From: Filimonas zeae | GTDB taxonomy: Bacteria; Bacteroidota; Bacteroidia; Chitinophagales; Chitinophagaceae | DNA: 64,000 bases | Reading direction: 5' to 3' | Assembly: GCF_014641615.1 (NCBI RefSeq) | Contig: NZ_BMIB01000002.1 | Location: forward strand, 1,054,001-1,118,000 | Shown here: one piece after another, positions 37,198 to 45,393 of the stretch | How the letters are laid out: each line of letters starts with the position of its first letter | Numbering within the stretch: the first letter of the stretch is position 1 | Notes under the pieces: model-generated | What the model was told of the DNA's origin: nothing | The model's database searches: none | Seen by the model: the letters and a program-made list of their open reading frames with translations, nothing else | Translations under genes and position numbers: made by a program

Positions 37198-37267
37198 TTA
37201 CATCAAAATAGCAGAAAAATATTTCTCAATACCATCCCCCATTTTACCTTTTCAGGTATCTATTATA
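37189..37267 (+). repeat. Leader element copy 2
   Basis: Begins with an 18-bp perfect palindrome TTGATGTAATTACATCAA (37189-37206); GGTATCTATTATA at 37255 is 62 bp after the palindrome core, as in copy 1. Similarity to copy 1 continues through GGGGCTTCTGTTTTT and ACACACAAACA. It lies about 180 bp before the 37449 gene. Confidence 0.65.
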
Positions 37268-37448
37268 AAGGGGCTTCTGTTTTTTACACACAAACACCAT
37301 ACACACTCATCTCCCCAAAAACACTGGTAATTATAATTACTCTTACAGGCCATGGCAAAACCTTTTTCTCCGTTTACCCAACCCGGCCTAACAGAAATAC
37401 CTAAACATGGGTAGTTTACAGCAGTGGTATTATTGATAATTTTACCCT

Positions 37449-37955
37449 ATGCTAAAAATGGTTGTTATAGCAAGTGTAATCACAATCTGTATGATACCGG
37501 TAATGGTTTATACCCAAAACGGCAAAAGCGCCGACAGCCTTTTTATGGTAAAAAGCTACCTGCAGCAAATACAACAGACAGCAGAAAATAAACAACTTAC
37601 AACCGAAAACTGCATTAACCGACTGAACGTATTAATACAACAGGGAAGCTGGTACCAGGAAGTACTTAGCAGAAACACTGGCCCCGCGCTGCAAAACAAT
37701 AGTCAGGAACAAAACAATCTGATACAGCAATACCGGTTTATTATACAGTCAGCTATTTTATACAAAACCGATCTGCGCAACAACAGCAACCAGCCCGGTA
37801 GCAACAGCAACGAAGAAGTCCGGTACCTGAAACAACATATACCGCCGCTGATTCATAAAATAAATCAATACGCCGGTTATTTGAAACAGAAGCGGGTATC
37901 TTTTATTTCATTATTAAGGTCGGATTTTCCGGATGCATTGATTTTTTCTTCGTAA
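37449..37955 (+). CDS. Small secreted helical protein, unknown, 168 aa
   Basis: ATG at 37449, or the in-frame ATG at 37458; both give a Sec signal peptide ending near MVYTQNGKS. The mature protein is Gln/Asn-rich and mostly helical (VKSYLQQIQQTAENKQLTTE; LIQQYRFIIQSAILYK; EVRYLKQHIPPLIHKINQYAGYLKQKRVS), perhaps a small periplasmic helical bundle. No family recognised. The leader and signal-peptide region were duplicated at 36594-36920, and a 27-bp piece of the coding part (37543-37569) recurs at 38542-38568. The tandem hairpin array begins about 115 bp after the stop. Confidence 0.55.
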   Translation: MLKMVVIASVITICMIPVMVYTQNGKSADSLFMVKSYLQQIQQTAENKQLTTENCINRLNVLIQQGSWYQEVLSRNTGPALQNNSQEQNNLIQQYRFIIQSAILYKTDLRNNSNQPGSNSNEEVRYLKQHIPPLIHKINQYAGYLKQKRVSFISLLRSDFPDALIFSS

Positions 37956-38069
37956 TTACTATCAAATTTTCAGTTATCGCCAACCACTTTTCCGCCAGCA
38001 GCACAATATTCTCTCTACATACAACCGGATATTTAGCAAGCCAGGTAAAACAATGAGCGGGCAACAACA

Positions 38070-38514
38070 ATTATTTCAGAAACAAAAAATAAAAATCCGG
38101 CAACGGAAAATAAAAATTGGTTACCGGATTTTTTTTCTCCGCTAACGGAATTTTATTTTCAGGTAACACAAAAAATTTATCCGGCAACGGAAAATAAAAA
38201 TTGGTTACCGGATTTTTTTTCTCCACTAACGGAATTGTATTTTCGGGTAACACAAAAAATTAATCCGGCAACGGAAAATAAAAACTGGTTACCGGATTTT
38301 TTTTCTCCGCTAACAGATATTTATTTTCAGGTAACACAAAAAATTTATCCGGCAACGGAAAATAAAAACTGGTTACCGGATTTTTTTTCTCCGCTAACAG
38401 ATATTTATTTTCAGGTAGCACAAAAAATTTATCCGGCAACGGAAAATAAAAATTGGTTACCGGATTTTTTTTCTCCACTAACAGATATTTATTTTCAGGT
38501 AACACAAAAAAATA
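38070..38514. repeat. 5 x 84-bp tandem array of alternating 42-bp half-units with terminator-like hairpins
   Basis: Units start at 38095, 38179, 38263, 38347 and 38431, exactly 84 bp apart, after a partial half-unit at 38070. Half A contains ATCCGGCAAC, a 15-nt loop and GTTACCGGAT followed by eight T residues (an intrinsic-terminator shape on the plus strand). Half B (TCCGCTAACGGAA...CAGGTAACA) is a diverged version of A. Both half-units are 14 codons and the array is open in one plus frame (PATENKNWLPDFFS / PLTDIYFQVTQKIY) but without an ATG. The lipoprotein gene on the minus strand ends inside unit 5. Confidence 0.85.
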
Positions 38515-38891
38515 TGGGCAACATTATTGGCTATTTCTACCTTATGGGAAAAAGCTACCTGCAGCAAAGAACATATCAGTTCAGCAGCACCTGGAAAGAA
38601 AGCCTTAAAGTAATAGTGCTTTCCTGAAGTCATATAAACCAATGTATCATTCCTCCACTTTAAAATACCCAGCCCAATGGCTACGTTATCGGACGAATCA
38701 GCTGTATTGCTTTTGCGTACCTCATGTTCAAAATAATACACAGTATCGCTCAAGCGGATAAGAGATAACTCCAGTTTACCCAATCCGGCAATTGTTTTAA
38801 CATATACACCAGACCTGTCAGGCATTTTACCTCCACCCTTACAGGCAATACTGAAGTAAAAAGCGGGAATGAGTATTAGTAAGACTTTCAA
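38478..38891 (-). CDS. Small lipoprotein whose 3' end is fused to repeats
   Basis: TTG at 38891 gives a lipoprotein signal MKVLLILIPAFYFSIAC; no ATG is available. The mature part KGGGKMPDRSGVYVKTIAG...LIRLSDTVYYFEHEVRK...GLGILKWRNDTLVYMTSGKHYYF resembles small Bacteroidota lipoproteins with a lipocalin-like start. After about FKAFFPG the frame enters the 27-bp fragment copied from the 37449 gene and then the 84-bp array (…IFLCYLKINIC), so the native C terminus has probably been replaced. May still be expressed; function unknown. Confidence 0.45.
   Translation of the reverse strand: MKVLLILIPAFYFSIACKGGGKMPDRSGVYVKTIAGLGKLELSLIRLSDTVYYFEHEVRKSNTADSSDNVAIGLGILKWRNDTLVYMTSGKHYYFKAFFPGAAELICSLLQVAFSHKVEIANNVAHIFLCYLKINIC
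38542..38568 (+). repeat. 27-bp copy of part of the 37449 gene
   Basis: Matches 37543-37569 at 26 of 27 bases (both contain AAAAAGCTACCTGCAGCAAA). It lies between the hairpin array and the body of the minus-strand lipoprotein gene, suggesting a rearrangement breakpoint. Confidence 0.7.
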
Positions 38892-38934
38892 TGAATGTAG
38901 ATTATTACAAGCAGTAGCCCCCGAAAACACAGAA

Positions 38935-39014
38935 TCAATGTAATTACATTAATAAAAAGTAGAAAATATTTTCATCAGGCATCCCCCATTTTCCTTTCTC
39001 AGGTATCTATTATA
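38935..39014 (+). repeat. Leader element copy 3
   Basis: AATGTAATTACATT palindrome at 38937-38950, CATCCCCCATTTTCC, and GGTATCTATTATA at 39002, 63 bp after the palindrome core. Similarity to the other copies ends after this box. It lies between the minus-strand lipoprotein gene and the phosphodiester glycosidase gene at 39146. Confidence 0.65.
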
Positions 39015-39145
39015 TGAAGGCGGGCATCTGCATAATAATATAATAACATGCGTTTGGCCAGGACTCTAACCTATCTATTGTAAAACTGTACCTAAATTAG
39101 CCCCTCTTAAACGCCTTTTCAGCATCAGTCCAATAGCCTTTCAAG

Positions 39146-40075
39146 ATGAAAAAAAGCATTTTCGCCTCTTTATTGTGTAGTATTTGTTTCTCCCTTTTTG
39201 CACAAAATGATTCAATAACGCTTACCAACGTCAACTGGACGGTTAAAAAGCTTGCAAAGCGTGTGCAATGGAAGAGCCTTCATATTACCGGCAACCAGCT
39301 GTTTAATGCCAATCAGAACATCAACGTTATTGAAATATCCCCCAAAGCCAGAAAAATACGGCTGGCTGTGGCCTACTCCGATTCATTAGATAAAACCTCT
39401 ACCATAGCCATGCAGCACAATGCACTAGCTGCAATCAACGGCTCTTTCTTTAAAATGCGCGGTCCCGATCCGGATCACACTTCCGGCAATACGGGCAAGC
39501 AACGGCTGGAACGTTCTTACATGGGCAAAAACCGTTCGGTGGTATATATGCGTGTAAACGACAGCCTCATTGCGCCCCATGTATGGCGTAAAGACAGCAC
39601 ACGTCAACGCAACCAACAGGGTGTGGTTGCGATTTCGGGTAAAAAGAACCTTTCTGTTTTAACAGCAGACTCCGGTAATATAAACTGGGAAACAGAACTG
39701 GTAGCCAGAGACATCATGTCATCTGGCCCGGTAATGATTATAAACGGCCAAAACAGCACCATACCTAATGATGACTTTTGTAACGACAGACACCCACGTA
39801 CAGCCGTAGGTAAAACATCAAACGGAACAATCATATTACTAACCGTAGACGGCCGCGCAAAAGAAGCAGCAGGCATGAGCATACCTGAATTGCAAAAACT
39901 AATGCGTTGGCTGGGTTGCACCGAAGCACTTAACCTGGACGGCGGCGGCTCTACCACCCTGTATATTAAAGGACAACCAGATAACGGTGTGGTTAACTAC
40001 CCTACCGATAACAAACAATTTGACCACGCAGGTGAGCGGGAGGTAGCTAATGCAATTATATTGTTAGGTAAATAA
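39146..40075 (+). CDS. Secreted phosphodiester glycosidase (NAGPA) family protein
   Basis: 309 residues. Signal peptide MKKSIFASLLCSICFSLFAQ. The NAGPA-type domain is clear: AAINGSFF, then SSGPVMIINGQ, HPRTAVGKTSNGTIILLTVDGR, GMSIPELQKLMRWLGCTEALNLDGGGSTTLYI and HAGEREVANAI. By family it removes a sugar from a phosphodiester linkage (the human relative uncovers mannose-6-phosphate); bacterial substrates are mostly unknown and could be wall or capsule phosphodiester sugars. Full-length domain with the DGGGSTT motif intact. Single gene between leader element 3 and a strong terminator. Confidence 0.88.
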   Translation: MKKSIFASLLCSICFSLFAQNDSITLTNVNWTVKKLAKRVQWKSLHITGNQLFNANQNINVIEISPKARKIRLAVAYSDSLDKTSTIAMQHNALAAINGSFFKMRGPDPDHTSGNTGKQRLERSYMGKNRSVVYMRVNDSLIAPHVWRKDSTRQRNQQGVVAISGKKNLSVLTADSGNINWETELVARDIMSSGPVMIINGQNSTIPNDDFCNDRHPRTAVGKTSNGTIILLTVDGRAKEAAGMSIPELQKLMRWLGCTEALNLDGGGSTTLYIKGQPDNGVVNYPTDNKQFDHAGEREVANAIILLGK

Positions 40076-40093
40076 CCTTTACTAAATGCATAC

Positions 40094-40136
40094 GCAAAAC
40101 GGGCTGCCTCCCGCCAGGGAAAGCAGCCCGTTTTGC
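40094..40136. terminator. Bidirectional intrinsic terminator
   Basis: Perfect 14-bp stem GCAAAACGGGCTGC (40094-40107) / GCAGCCCGTTTTGC (40123-40136), with inner TCCC / GGGA pairing. Serves the converging glycosidase and DUF4374 genes. Confidence 0.8.
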
Positions 40137-40162
40137 AATTGGGTAAGGATTAAAGCCCCCTG

Positions 40163-41404
40163 TTAATTAACAGGATGCGGTGCAATCAGCTGCACCTGTA
40201 CATAACCGCCGCCGTCCAGCGCAAGGCCTTTTTTAAAGGCATTGGCATCGCCCGCAGGGTCAAACTCATAAATGAAAGCATCACCATCAATAGGGGCAAT
40301 ACCAGTATAATATTTGTTATTGAACACCAGGGGAAAACGCACCATACCTACAGGGCTTAATGGTGTATTCATTACCGTAACGGTTTTGTTACGCAGGTCC
40401 ATTTTAATAACCTGGGCAATGTTTTTATAACGGTCGCGCAGTGAGGTCATATCTGCTTCGTACTGTACGGTACCAAAGGCAATGCCGTTGCTTACATAGT
40501 TCATACCCATCAGGCAGGCTTGTTTGCCAACAGGGGTAGTGATATCAAAGAAATAGTCCTGATCAAACTCAGCAGCACCTTTTTTTATACGTACCACGCC
40601 AGACTTACCACCGGTACCCGTCCAGTATTTACCGGCGCTTACTACAAAGTAATGGTTACCTTCTTCGTCTTTATCCAGGGTATGCAGGTAATCGTAGCCA
40701 ATACCGCCGGAGGTAACATTGGTTTTAATCACTTTCATGTTGGTCATAGCAGGATAATCGTATACCAACGCCTGCACACCATCTGCTACGTAAGATTTGG
40801 CATTGTTATCGTAAAAATAACCGCCTATAATAAACTTACCATTATCTACAAAGCCCTTACCCAGGTAGTATTCTACACCGGGTGTGGCAGGCACACTCAT
40901 AGTACCTTTATCTTTTACCACAAAGCGGGTGGTAGAAATGCGGGCCCAGCCCACTACACCGTTATTACCTTCGTTAGCGCCCAGCACCAGCAGCGTGGTG
41001 TCATCCACCACATTCAGCGACTGAAAATAGTTAGGTACTACACCATCGGTAAGTATATAGGCTTTTTGTTGAATGCTGCCATCTTTATGCATTTCAAACT
41101 GAATAAACTTTTTCTCCGGCAGGTTCATCAGATATACATATTGTTTGTGGTGCAGATAGCGGGAGCCCTGTACTTCAATACCCTTTCCTTTAAAAGTAAG
41201 TGAGCCTTCCATAATAGCAGGCACAGAAGCAACATACTGATCATCGCCGTTGCCCCAGGCAGCAATGGTAAAATGCTGATCGCTGCTGGCTCCGGGTGTG
41301 CTGTCGTTTTTGCTGCACGATAAAGTACAGGCGGCAAAGGCCAGCGCTGCAAAAGCGCAGGCGGTAATAGAAGTTCTTTTAAACATCTGCTTCATAATAA
41401 TCAT
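40163..41404 (-). CDS. DUF4374 lipoprotein, probable siderophore/iron-complex binding partner of the receptor
   Basis: About 410 residues; ATG at 41404 directly abuts the receptor stop codon, with another ATG at 41395. Lipoprotein signal (…FAALAFAACTLSCSKND). The mature protein has repeated strands with GNGDDQY, GVEYYLGKGFVDNGKFIIGGYFYD, GGIGYDYLHTLDKDEEGNHYFVV and LDGGGYVQVQL, as in DUF4374 proteins that form a propeller-like fold. To my knowledge the Bacteroides xenosiderophore lipoprotein XusB belongs to this family, next to the TonB-dependent receptor XusA, and the gene order here matches. A PepSY protein (XusC-like) is not seen nearby. Role in iron or siderophore uptake is inferred. Confidence 0.82.
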   Translation of the reverse strand: MIIMKQMFKRTSITACAFAALAFAACTLSCSKNDSTPGASSDQHFTIAAWGNGDDQYVASVPAIMEGSLTFKGKGIEVQGSRYLHHKQYVYLMNLPEKKFIQFEMHKDGSIQQKAYILTDGVVPNYFQSLNVVDDTTLLVLGANEGNNGVVGWARISTTRFVVKDKGTMSVPATPGVEYYLGKGFVDNGKFIIGGYFYDNNAKSYVADGVQALVYDYPAMTNMKVIKTNVTSGGIGYDYLHTLDKDEEGNHYFVVSAGKYWTGTGGKSGVVRIKKGAAEFDQDYFFDITTPVGKQACLMGMNYVSNGIAFGTVQYEADMTSLRDRYKNIAQVIKMDLRNKTVTVMNTPLSPVGMVRFPLVFNNKYYTGIAPIDGDAFIYEFDPAGDANAFKKGLALDGGGYVQVQLIAPHPVN

Positions 41405-43585
41405 TTATTGGTTGTGCTTTACTTGACTAAAAAAATAGCGTATCTGAACACTGGCAAACTTGCCCGGCTTTTGTAACAGGTAATTATCGTACACCTGCTT
41501 ATTCAGCAGGTTTCTGCATTCCACGGTAATGCTACAGGCATTACCGGGAAAGGCATATGTAATACCTGCATCCTGCACCCACTGTTGCGGAATGCGCTTT
41601 TTGGTGGCAGGATCGCCCAGGCTGGGCCAGTTAAGAAAATAGCTTTGTACAAAGTGGGTGTTTACATATACCGATATACGGCGTTTACCGGCAGCAGCGG
41701 GGGTATACAGCCTCACCTCTGCATTGGCCATTACGGCAGGCATATTCTTCATACGGTCGTTATATACAATATTCCGCGCACCCGAGGTGGTGTAGCGCTG
41801 GCGGTTGCGCACATCCTGCCAGGTAGCGTTGGCAGATACCTCTAACCATTTTTTGTTAGTGTAAGCAACCGACGCTTCTATGCCCATGCTTCTGAGTTTG
41901 TTGATATTCTCGTACCGGGCAGTACCAAACAAATCGCCCTCGCCCAGCCAGATAAGGTTGCTGGTATTGCGGAAGAACACACCACCTTCCAGGTTCAGTT
42001 CCTGCTTGCCCAGCGGAATGCGTTGTATATAGGCCGCGTTCATATTCAAACTGCGCTCGGGTTGCAGCATAGGTGCATTGAGTATGGTATTACCATCGCC
42101 CAGTAACTCCTGCGCTTCGGGTAACCGGGAGGCATTTTCTACTGAAAACTTAATCTGCCGGTTGGCATCTGGTTTTATTACGGTACCATAGCCCACACCC
42201 CAGGTGTGTTTGGAGGTACGGTAGGTAATCAGTTCTTTCTGCTGACCACCGTTATAATCATATACATTGGCTTCAGCCGTGTAGGCAAAGCTTTTTACAA
42301 ATACGCTGTTGGTCCATTTACCATTCAGCAACTGTGCCTGGTACGATAAACCGCTGATGATTTTGTTCAGGTGCTGCGGCTCGCGAAAAGGGATTGTCCA
42401 CTCCGCCCTGGCAATGGCATCACTGCCTTTACGGGTGGTAAAACGGGCATTGGTGTTAAGGCTGATGGTATGGCCACTCAACAGCTGGTAACCCAAATGC
42501 GCTACGGCCATTCGGGTATGATCGGTAAAAGTGTACAGCGATTTTTGTGCGCGAATGCCATTCAGCTCGCCATTTACCCCGCTGGTAATTACCGCGCCTG
42601 CCCAGTTGTATTTATTGGAGCCGGTATCTATGGTACTACCTTCCACCCGGTTTAAAGCAGCAAACAAATCTACCTGCAAACCACGCACCAGCCAGTTCTT
42701 TTTAGCATACCGGATAGATGGCATCAGCAGCTTTTCTTTATACCGCACATCACCATATATAAAAGCCATGGTACGGCCTGTTTGTATGCCTTTATGCTGA
42801 TGGGACAGGGTAAACGACAGCAACAACTGATCGGCCCAGGCAGTGTTGGTAAACCCCGCTTCTACCCTGCCGCTAATGGCCCGGTAATCATCATTAAAAC
42901 GCCGGTACTTATGATTGCCTGCTATAGGCCGCCCGTTTTCATCTGCCACTTCCACTGTATTACCCCATACCTGATAATTGTTATCAGAATGGTTTACCCA
43001 ACCATTGGCTGACAGCGTAAAGCCGCTGCGCGGCGTATACCATTTACCGGATACAGCTGCCCGATGGGTATTGAAAGAGCCGTAGCTGTAAGAGGCATCC
43101 AGAAAGCTATATACATCTTTACGCGTAATAATATGCACCGCACCGCCCAGCGCATCGCCACCCAACTCTGCCGGGGTTACGCCTTTATATACTTCTATAC
43201 GGTCAATAACATTTACGGGAATATTGTTAATGCTGAACGTACCACCCATGGTTTCCATAGGAATACCATCTATAAAAAACTTAACCGCTTTACCAGATAG
43301 TCCGTTAATGGAATATTCAAAAGCAGACCCCATGCCGCCACTTTCGCGTACCCGCATACCCGGCAAGGCATCCAGCACCCGGTTTACATCGGCATTACGG
43401 TTGCGCAGCTCTTTGCCGTTTACTACCGTTACCGGAAAAGCCACCTGCTTTACGCGCTCCAGTGTGCGCGCCGCCTCTACCACCACTGCCGCACCGGCTG
43501 CAGGTAGTGAAGCAGTATCGTTCTGTGCCCATAGGGGCATAACAAAGAAGGACAGGATACACCATCCGGTTATACGAAGCAACAT
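41405..43585 (-). CDS. TonB-dependent outer-membrane receptor, siderophore type
   Basis: 726 residues. Signal peptide MLLRITGWCILSFFVMPLWAQ. A short N-terminal extension leads to the plug at about 45-155 (VAFPVTVVNGKELRNRNADVNRVLDALPGMRVRES...GKAVKFFIDGIPMETMGG...IDRIEVYKGVTPAELGGDALGGAVHIIT), then a beta barrel ending KFASVQIRYFFSQVKHNQ. It has neither an STN domain nor the carboxypeptidase-like module of SusC proteins. Followed directly by the DUF4374 lipoprotein and preceded by a FecR-like gene 9 bp upstream, so it should be in one operon. Substrate likely an iron-siderophore or similar metal complex. Confidence 0.92.
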   Translation of the reverse strand: MLLRITGWCILSFFVMPLWAQNDTASLPAAGAAVVVEAARTLERVKQVAFPVTVVNGKELRNRNADVNRVLDALPGMRVRESGGMGSAFEYSINGLSGKAVKFFIDGIPMETMGGTFSINNIPVNVIDRIEVYKGVTPAELGGDALGGAVHIITRKDVYSFLDASYSYGSFNTHRAAVSGKWYTPRSGFTLSANGWVNHSDNNYQVWGNTVEVADENGRPIAGNHKYRRFNDDYRAISGRVEAGFTNTAWADQLLLSFTLSHQHKGIQTGRTMAFIYGDVRYKEKLLMPSIRYAKKNWLVRGLQVDLFAALNRVEGSTIDTGSNKYNWAGAVITSGVNGELNGIRAQKSLYTFTDHTRMAVAHLGYQLLSGHTISLNTNARFTTRKGSDAIARAEWTIPFREPQHLNKIISGLSYQAQLLNGKWTNSVFVKSFAYTAEANVYDYNGGQQKELITYRTSKHTWGVGYGTVIKPDANRQIKFSVENASRLPEAQELLGDGNTILNAPMLQPERSLNMNAAYIQRIPLGKQELNLEGGVFFRNTSNLIWLGEGDLFGTARYENINKLRSMGIEASVAYTNKKWLEVSANATWQDVRNRQRYTTSGARNIVYNDRMKNMPAVMANAEVRLYTPAAAGKRRISVYVNTHFVQSYFLNWPSLGDPATKKRIPQQWVQDAGITYAFPGNACSITVECRNLLNKQVYDNYLLQKPGKFASVQIRYFFSQVKHNQ

Positions 43586-43594
43586 GCTTGTTGA

Positions 43595-44254
43595 TTATAG
43601 TTTAAAACGCTCTGTAAGTCGCGCGCTGAACGAGCGGGGAAGCCCATCGCGCAGTTCCTGTTGGGTAGCGGATATTAAATGATATTGCTGATCGGTCATA
43701 GCCAGATACATTTGCCCGCGGTTAAGCGAAACAACATCACTGCCTTCATTGCCGGGGCAATGCTGCTGATCGCTGTTTACCTGTAACCGTACTGCTACAC
43801 CGGCAGCGTTAACCACCGATACTGCGCCGCATAACTGCACCTGCCCCGGCGTATTGCCCCAGAATGGCAGCGTAACCGTACAACTGCTATTGGGTTGTAC
43901 GGCAAACTGCAGATTGCCTATATGCACGGTAGACACCGCAGCGCCCAGCCGGTTATCTATGGTAATGGTTTTATGAAACAGACCCGAAAAGGTTTTACCC
44001 GTAAGCACTGCCAGCAACATACAGGCCGCAGCAGCTATACCGGTATACCGCAACATCAAACGCCGCCGCCTTGTTTGCTGCATAGCCTGGGCTATGCCCT
44101 GCCATATCTCCTTTTTTACTACCGGCGCATCTTCCACCTCGTTCGTATTGCTTATTGGCAACACTTCCTCTGCATGAAGCCAGGCCTCTACCGCTGCACG
44201 CTCTTCGGCGGTGCAGGTAGCACTGTGATATTTTTTCAGTAACTCTGGCGACAT
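43595..44254 (-). CDS. Short FecR-like anti-sigma/membrane regulator
   Basis: 219 residues, clearly shorter than normal FecR proteins (about 320-400). The N-terminal part (MSPELLKKYHSATCTAEERAAVEAWL) matches the sigma-binding region of Bacteroidetes anti-sigma factors, with a membrane segment at about 69-86 (YTGIAAAACMLLAVLTG). The periplasmic part (VSTVHIGNLQFAVQPNSSCTVTLPFWG) lacks the recognisable FecR and DUF4974 motifs. It lies between the receptor and the divergent ECF sigma gene, so it most likely controls that sigma factor, but the periplasmic input must differ from the classical STN contact. Confidence 0.75.
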   Translation of the reverse strand: MSPELLKKYHSATCTAEERAAVEAWLHAEEVLPISNTNEVEDAPVVKKEIWQGIAQAMQQTRRRRLMLRYTGIAAAACMLLAVLTGKTFSGLFHKTITIDNRLGAAVSTVHIGNLQFAVQPNSSCTVTLPFWGNTPGQVQLCGAVSVVNAAGVAVRLQVNSDQQHCPGNEGSDVVSLNRGQMYLAMTDQQYHLISATQQELRDGLPRSFSARLTERFKL

Positions 44255-44436
44255 ATTCAGCTTATTGCACTACTGAAGTTGCGCAACGGTTCCGTAACCC
44301 TACATGCACTTTTATCTTTTTTTTAAATGGATTTCTTTTCCCGATTACTCAAATCATTTTTCCTTTTTGCGTAAACCCGCAGGCTGATTCGCAGACTATT
44401 ATTGCCGCATTCAAAAAAAAGTGAGATCAGAGGTTA

Positions 44437-44967
44437 ATGACACAAAGCGCCGGCATCCGTATTACAGAAGAAGTGTTTGTACAGGCGTACGAAACACACT
44501 GGCGCGACCTGTATGTGTTCTGCAACAAACACGTAACAGATACAGAAGTATCTAAAGAACTGGTGCAGGAAATATTCATCAGCCTGTGGGAAAAGCGGCA
44601 CAACCGCGTAATAGAAACCACCCTGAAAAACTACCTGTTCAGCGCGCTGAAACTGAAAATACTGGAATACTATCGCAAGCAACAGGTGCGCGATCAATAC
44701 GTGGCCTATAAAACCACCACCGCCACCCCACCCGTAAACCACACTGAAAAACAGATACACTATAACGAATTACAACACGCCCTGCACACAGCTATACAGT
44801 TGATGCCCGAAAGAAGCCGGGAAGTATATTTGTTAAGCCGGGAAAACGGTATGGACAATAAATCTATTGCAGCTACCCTGCTGATAACAGAAAAGGCCGT
44901 GGAGGGCAATATTACCCGTGCACTGGCCTTTATAAGAAAGAAGTTGCGATTGTTTAATGATAATTAA
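44437..44967 (+). CDS. ECF sigma factor (sigma-70 family), partner of the short FecR-like protein
   Basis: 176 residues from an ATG. Region 2 at about 15-60 (FVQAYETHWRDLYVFCNKHV...SKELVQEIFISLWEKR) and region 4 at about 115-165 (AIQLMPERSREVYLLSRENGMDNKSIAATLLITEKAVEGNITRALAFIRKKL). Divergent from the FecR-like/receptor/DUF4374 operon, the usual arrangement for iron-transport ECF systems, though here sigma and anti-sigma are on opposite strands. It probably activates the receptor operon, perhaps from the 180-bp shared promoter region. Its last codon overlaps the convergent gene by 4 bp. Confidence 0.9.
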   Translation: MTQSAGIRITEEVFVQAYETHWRDLYVFCNKHVTDTEVSKELVQEIFISLWEKRHNRVIETTLKNYLFSALKLKILEYYRKQQVRDQYVAYKTTTATPPVNHTEKQIHYNELQHALHTAIQLMPERSREVYLLSRENGMDNKSIAATLLITEKAVEGNITRALAFIRKKLRLFNDN

Positions 44968-45308
44968 TGCTCTATCACAAAATACTCCCCATTACCATCC
45001 AGATAATCTTCCCGCTTTTCTATTTTACGATAGCTCTCCAACACATCATTACGCAGAATAATATCGAACTCTTCCTCGCCTACCACGCAGCCCTGGGGGC
45101 AGTGTTCAACACCTAAAACGCCGTACATTTTCACCAGCTTTTTGCCGGGTGCACCAATATCATACCTTTCGTTAAACCATTCCAGCTTATCGCCGATCCG
45201 ATAATCTAACAACCAGGTATGAGCGTATTTAAATTGAATACCTGCTTTATACCGCGTACTACACGAAGCGCAAACAACCTCAACAATCAAATTATTAAAC
45301 GTTCCCAT
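44964..45308 (-). CDS. Conserved hypothetical protein, 114 aa
   Basis: The ATG at 45308 (MGTFNNLIVEVVCASCSTRYKAGIQFKYAHTW) starts a conserved small protein; upstream frame up to 45452 is antisense to the next gene and is not preferred. It has a CASC pair near residue 13 and a CPQGC motif near 70, spaced like a small zinc-binding domain, and a C-terminal charged helix. I recall relatives in other Bacteroidota with no assigned function. No signal peptide, so cytoplasmic. Confidence 0.6.
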   Translation of the reverse strand: MGTFNNLIVEVVCASCSTRYKAGIQFKYAHTWLLDYRIGDKLEWFNERYDIGAPGKKLVKMYGVLGVEHCPQGCVVGEEEFDIILRNDVLESYRKIEKREDYLDGNGEYFVIEH

Positions 45309-45393
45309 AATAGGTACCAATTTAGTGTGAAAAACGAAAGAGCATGCATAAGAAGAAACGCTATTTTTGTTCATAACCCTTTGTAGTGTTATT

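Noticed and set aside
38070..38514. CRISPR array
   Set aside because: The 84-bp units are contiguous, with no unique spacers of equal length between short repeats, and no cas genes are in the window.
38235..38627. Protein gene across the 84-bp array on the plus strand
   Set aside because: The frame is open but has no ATG, starts within the array at a TTG, and no upstream signals are seen. Kept only as an alternative reading of the array.
44434..44760. Minus-strand open frames over the second ECF sigma gene
   Set aside because: They are antisense to region 2 and the linker of a clear sigma factor.
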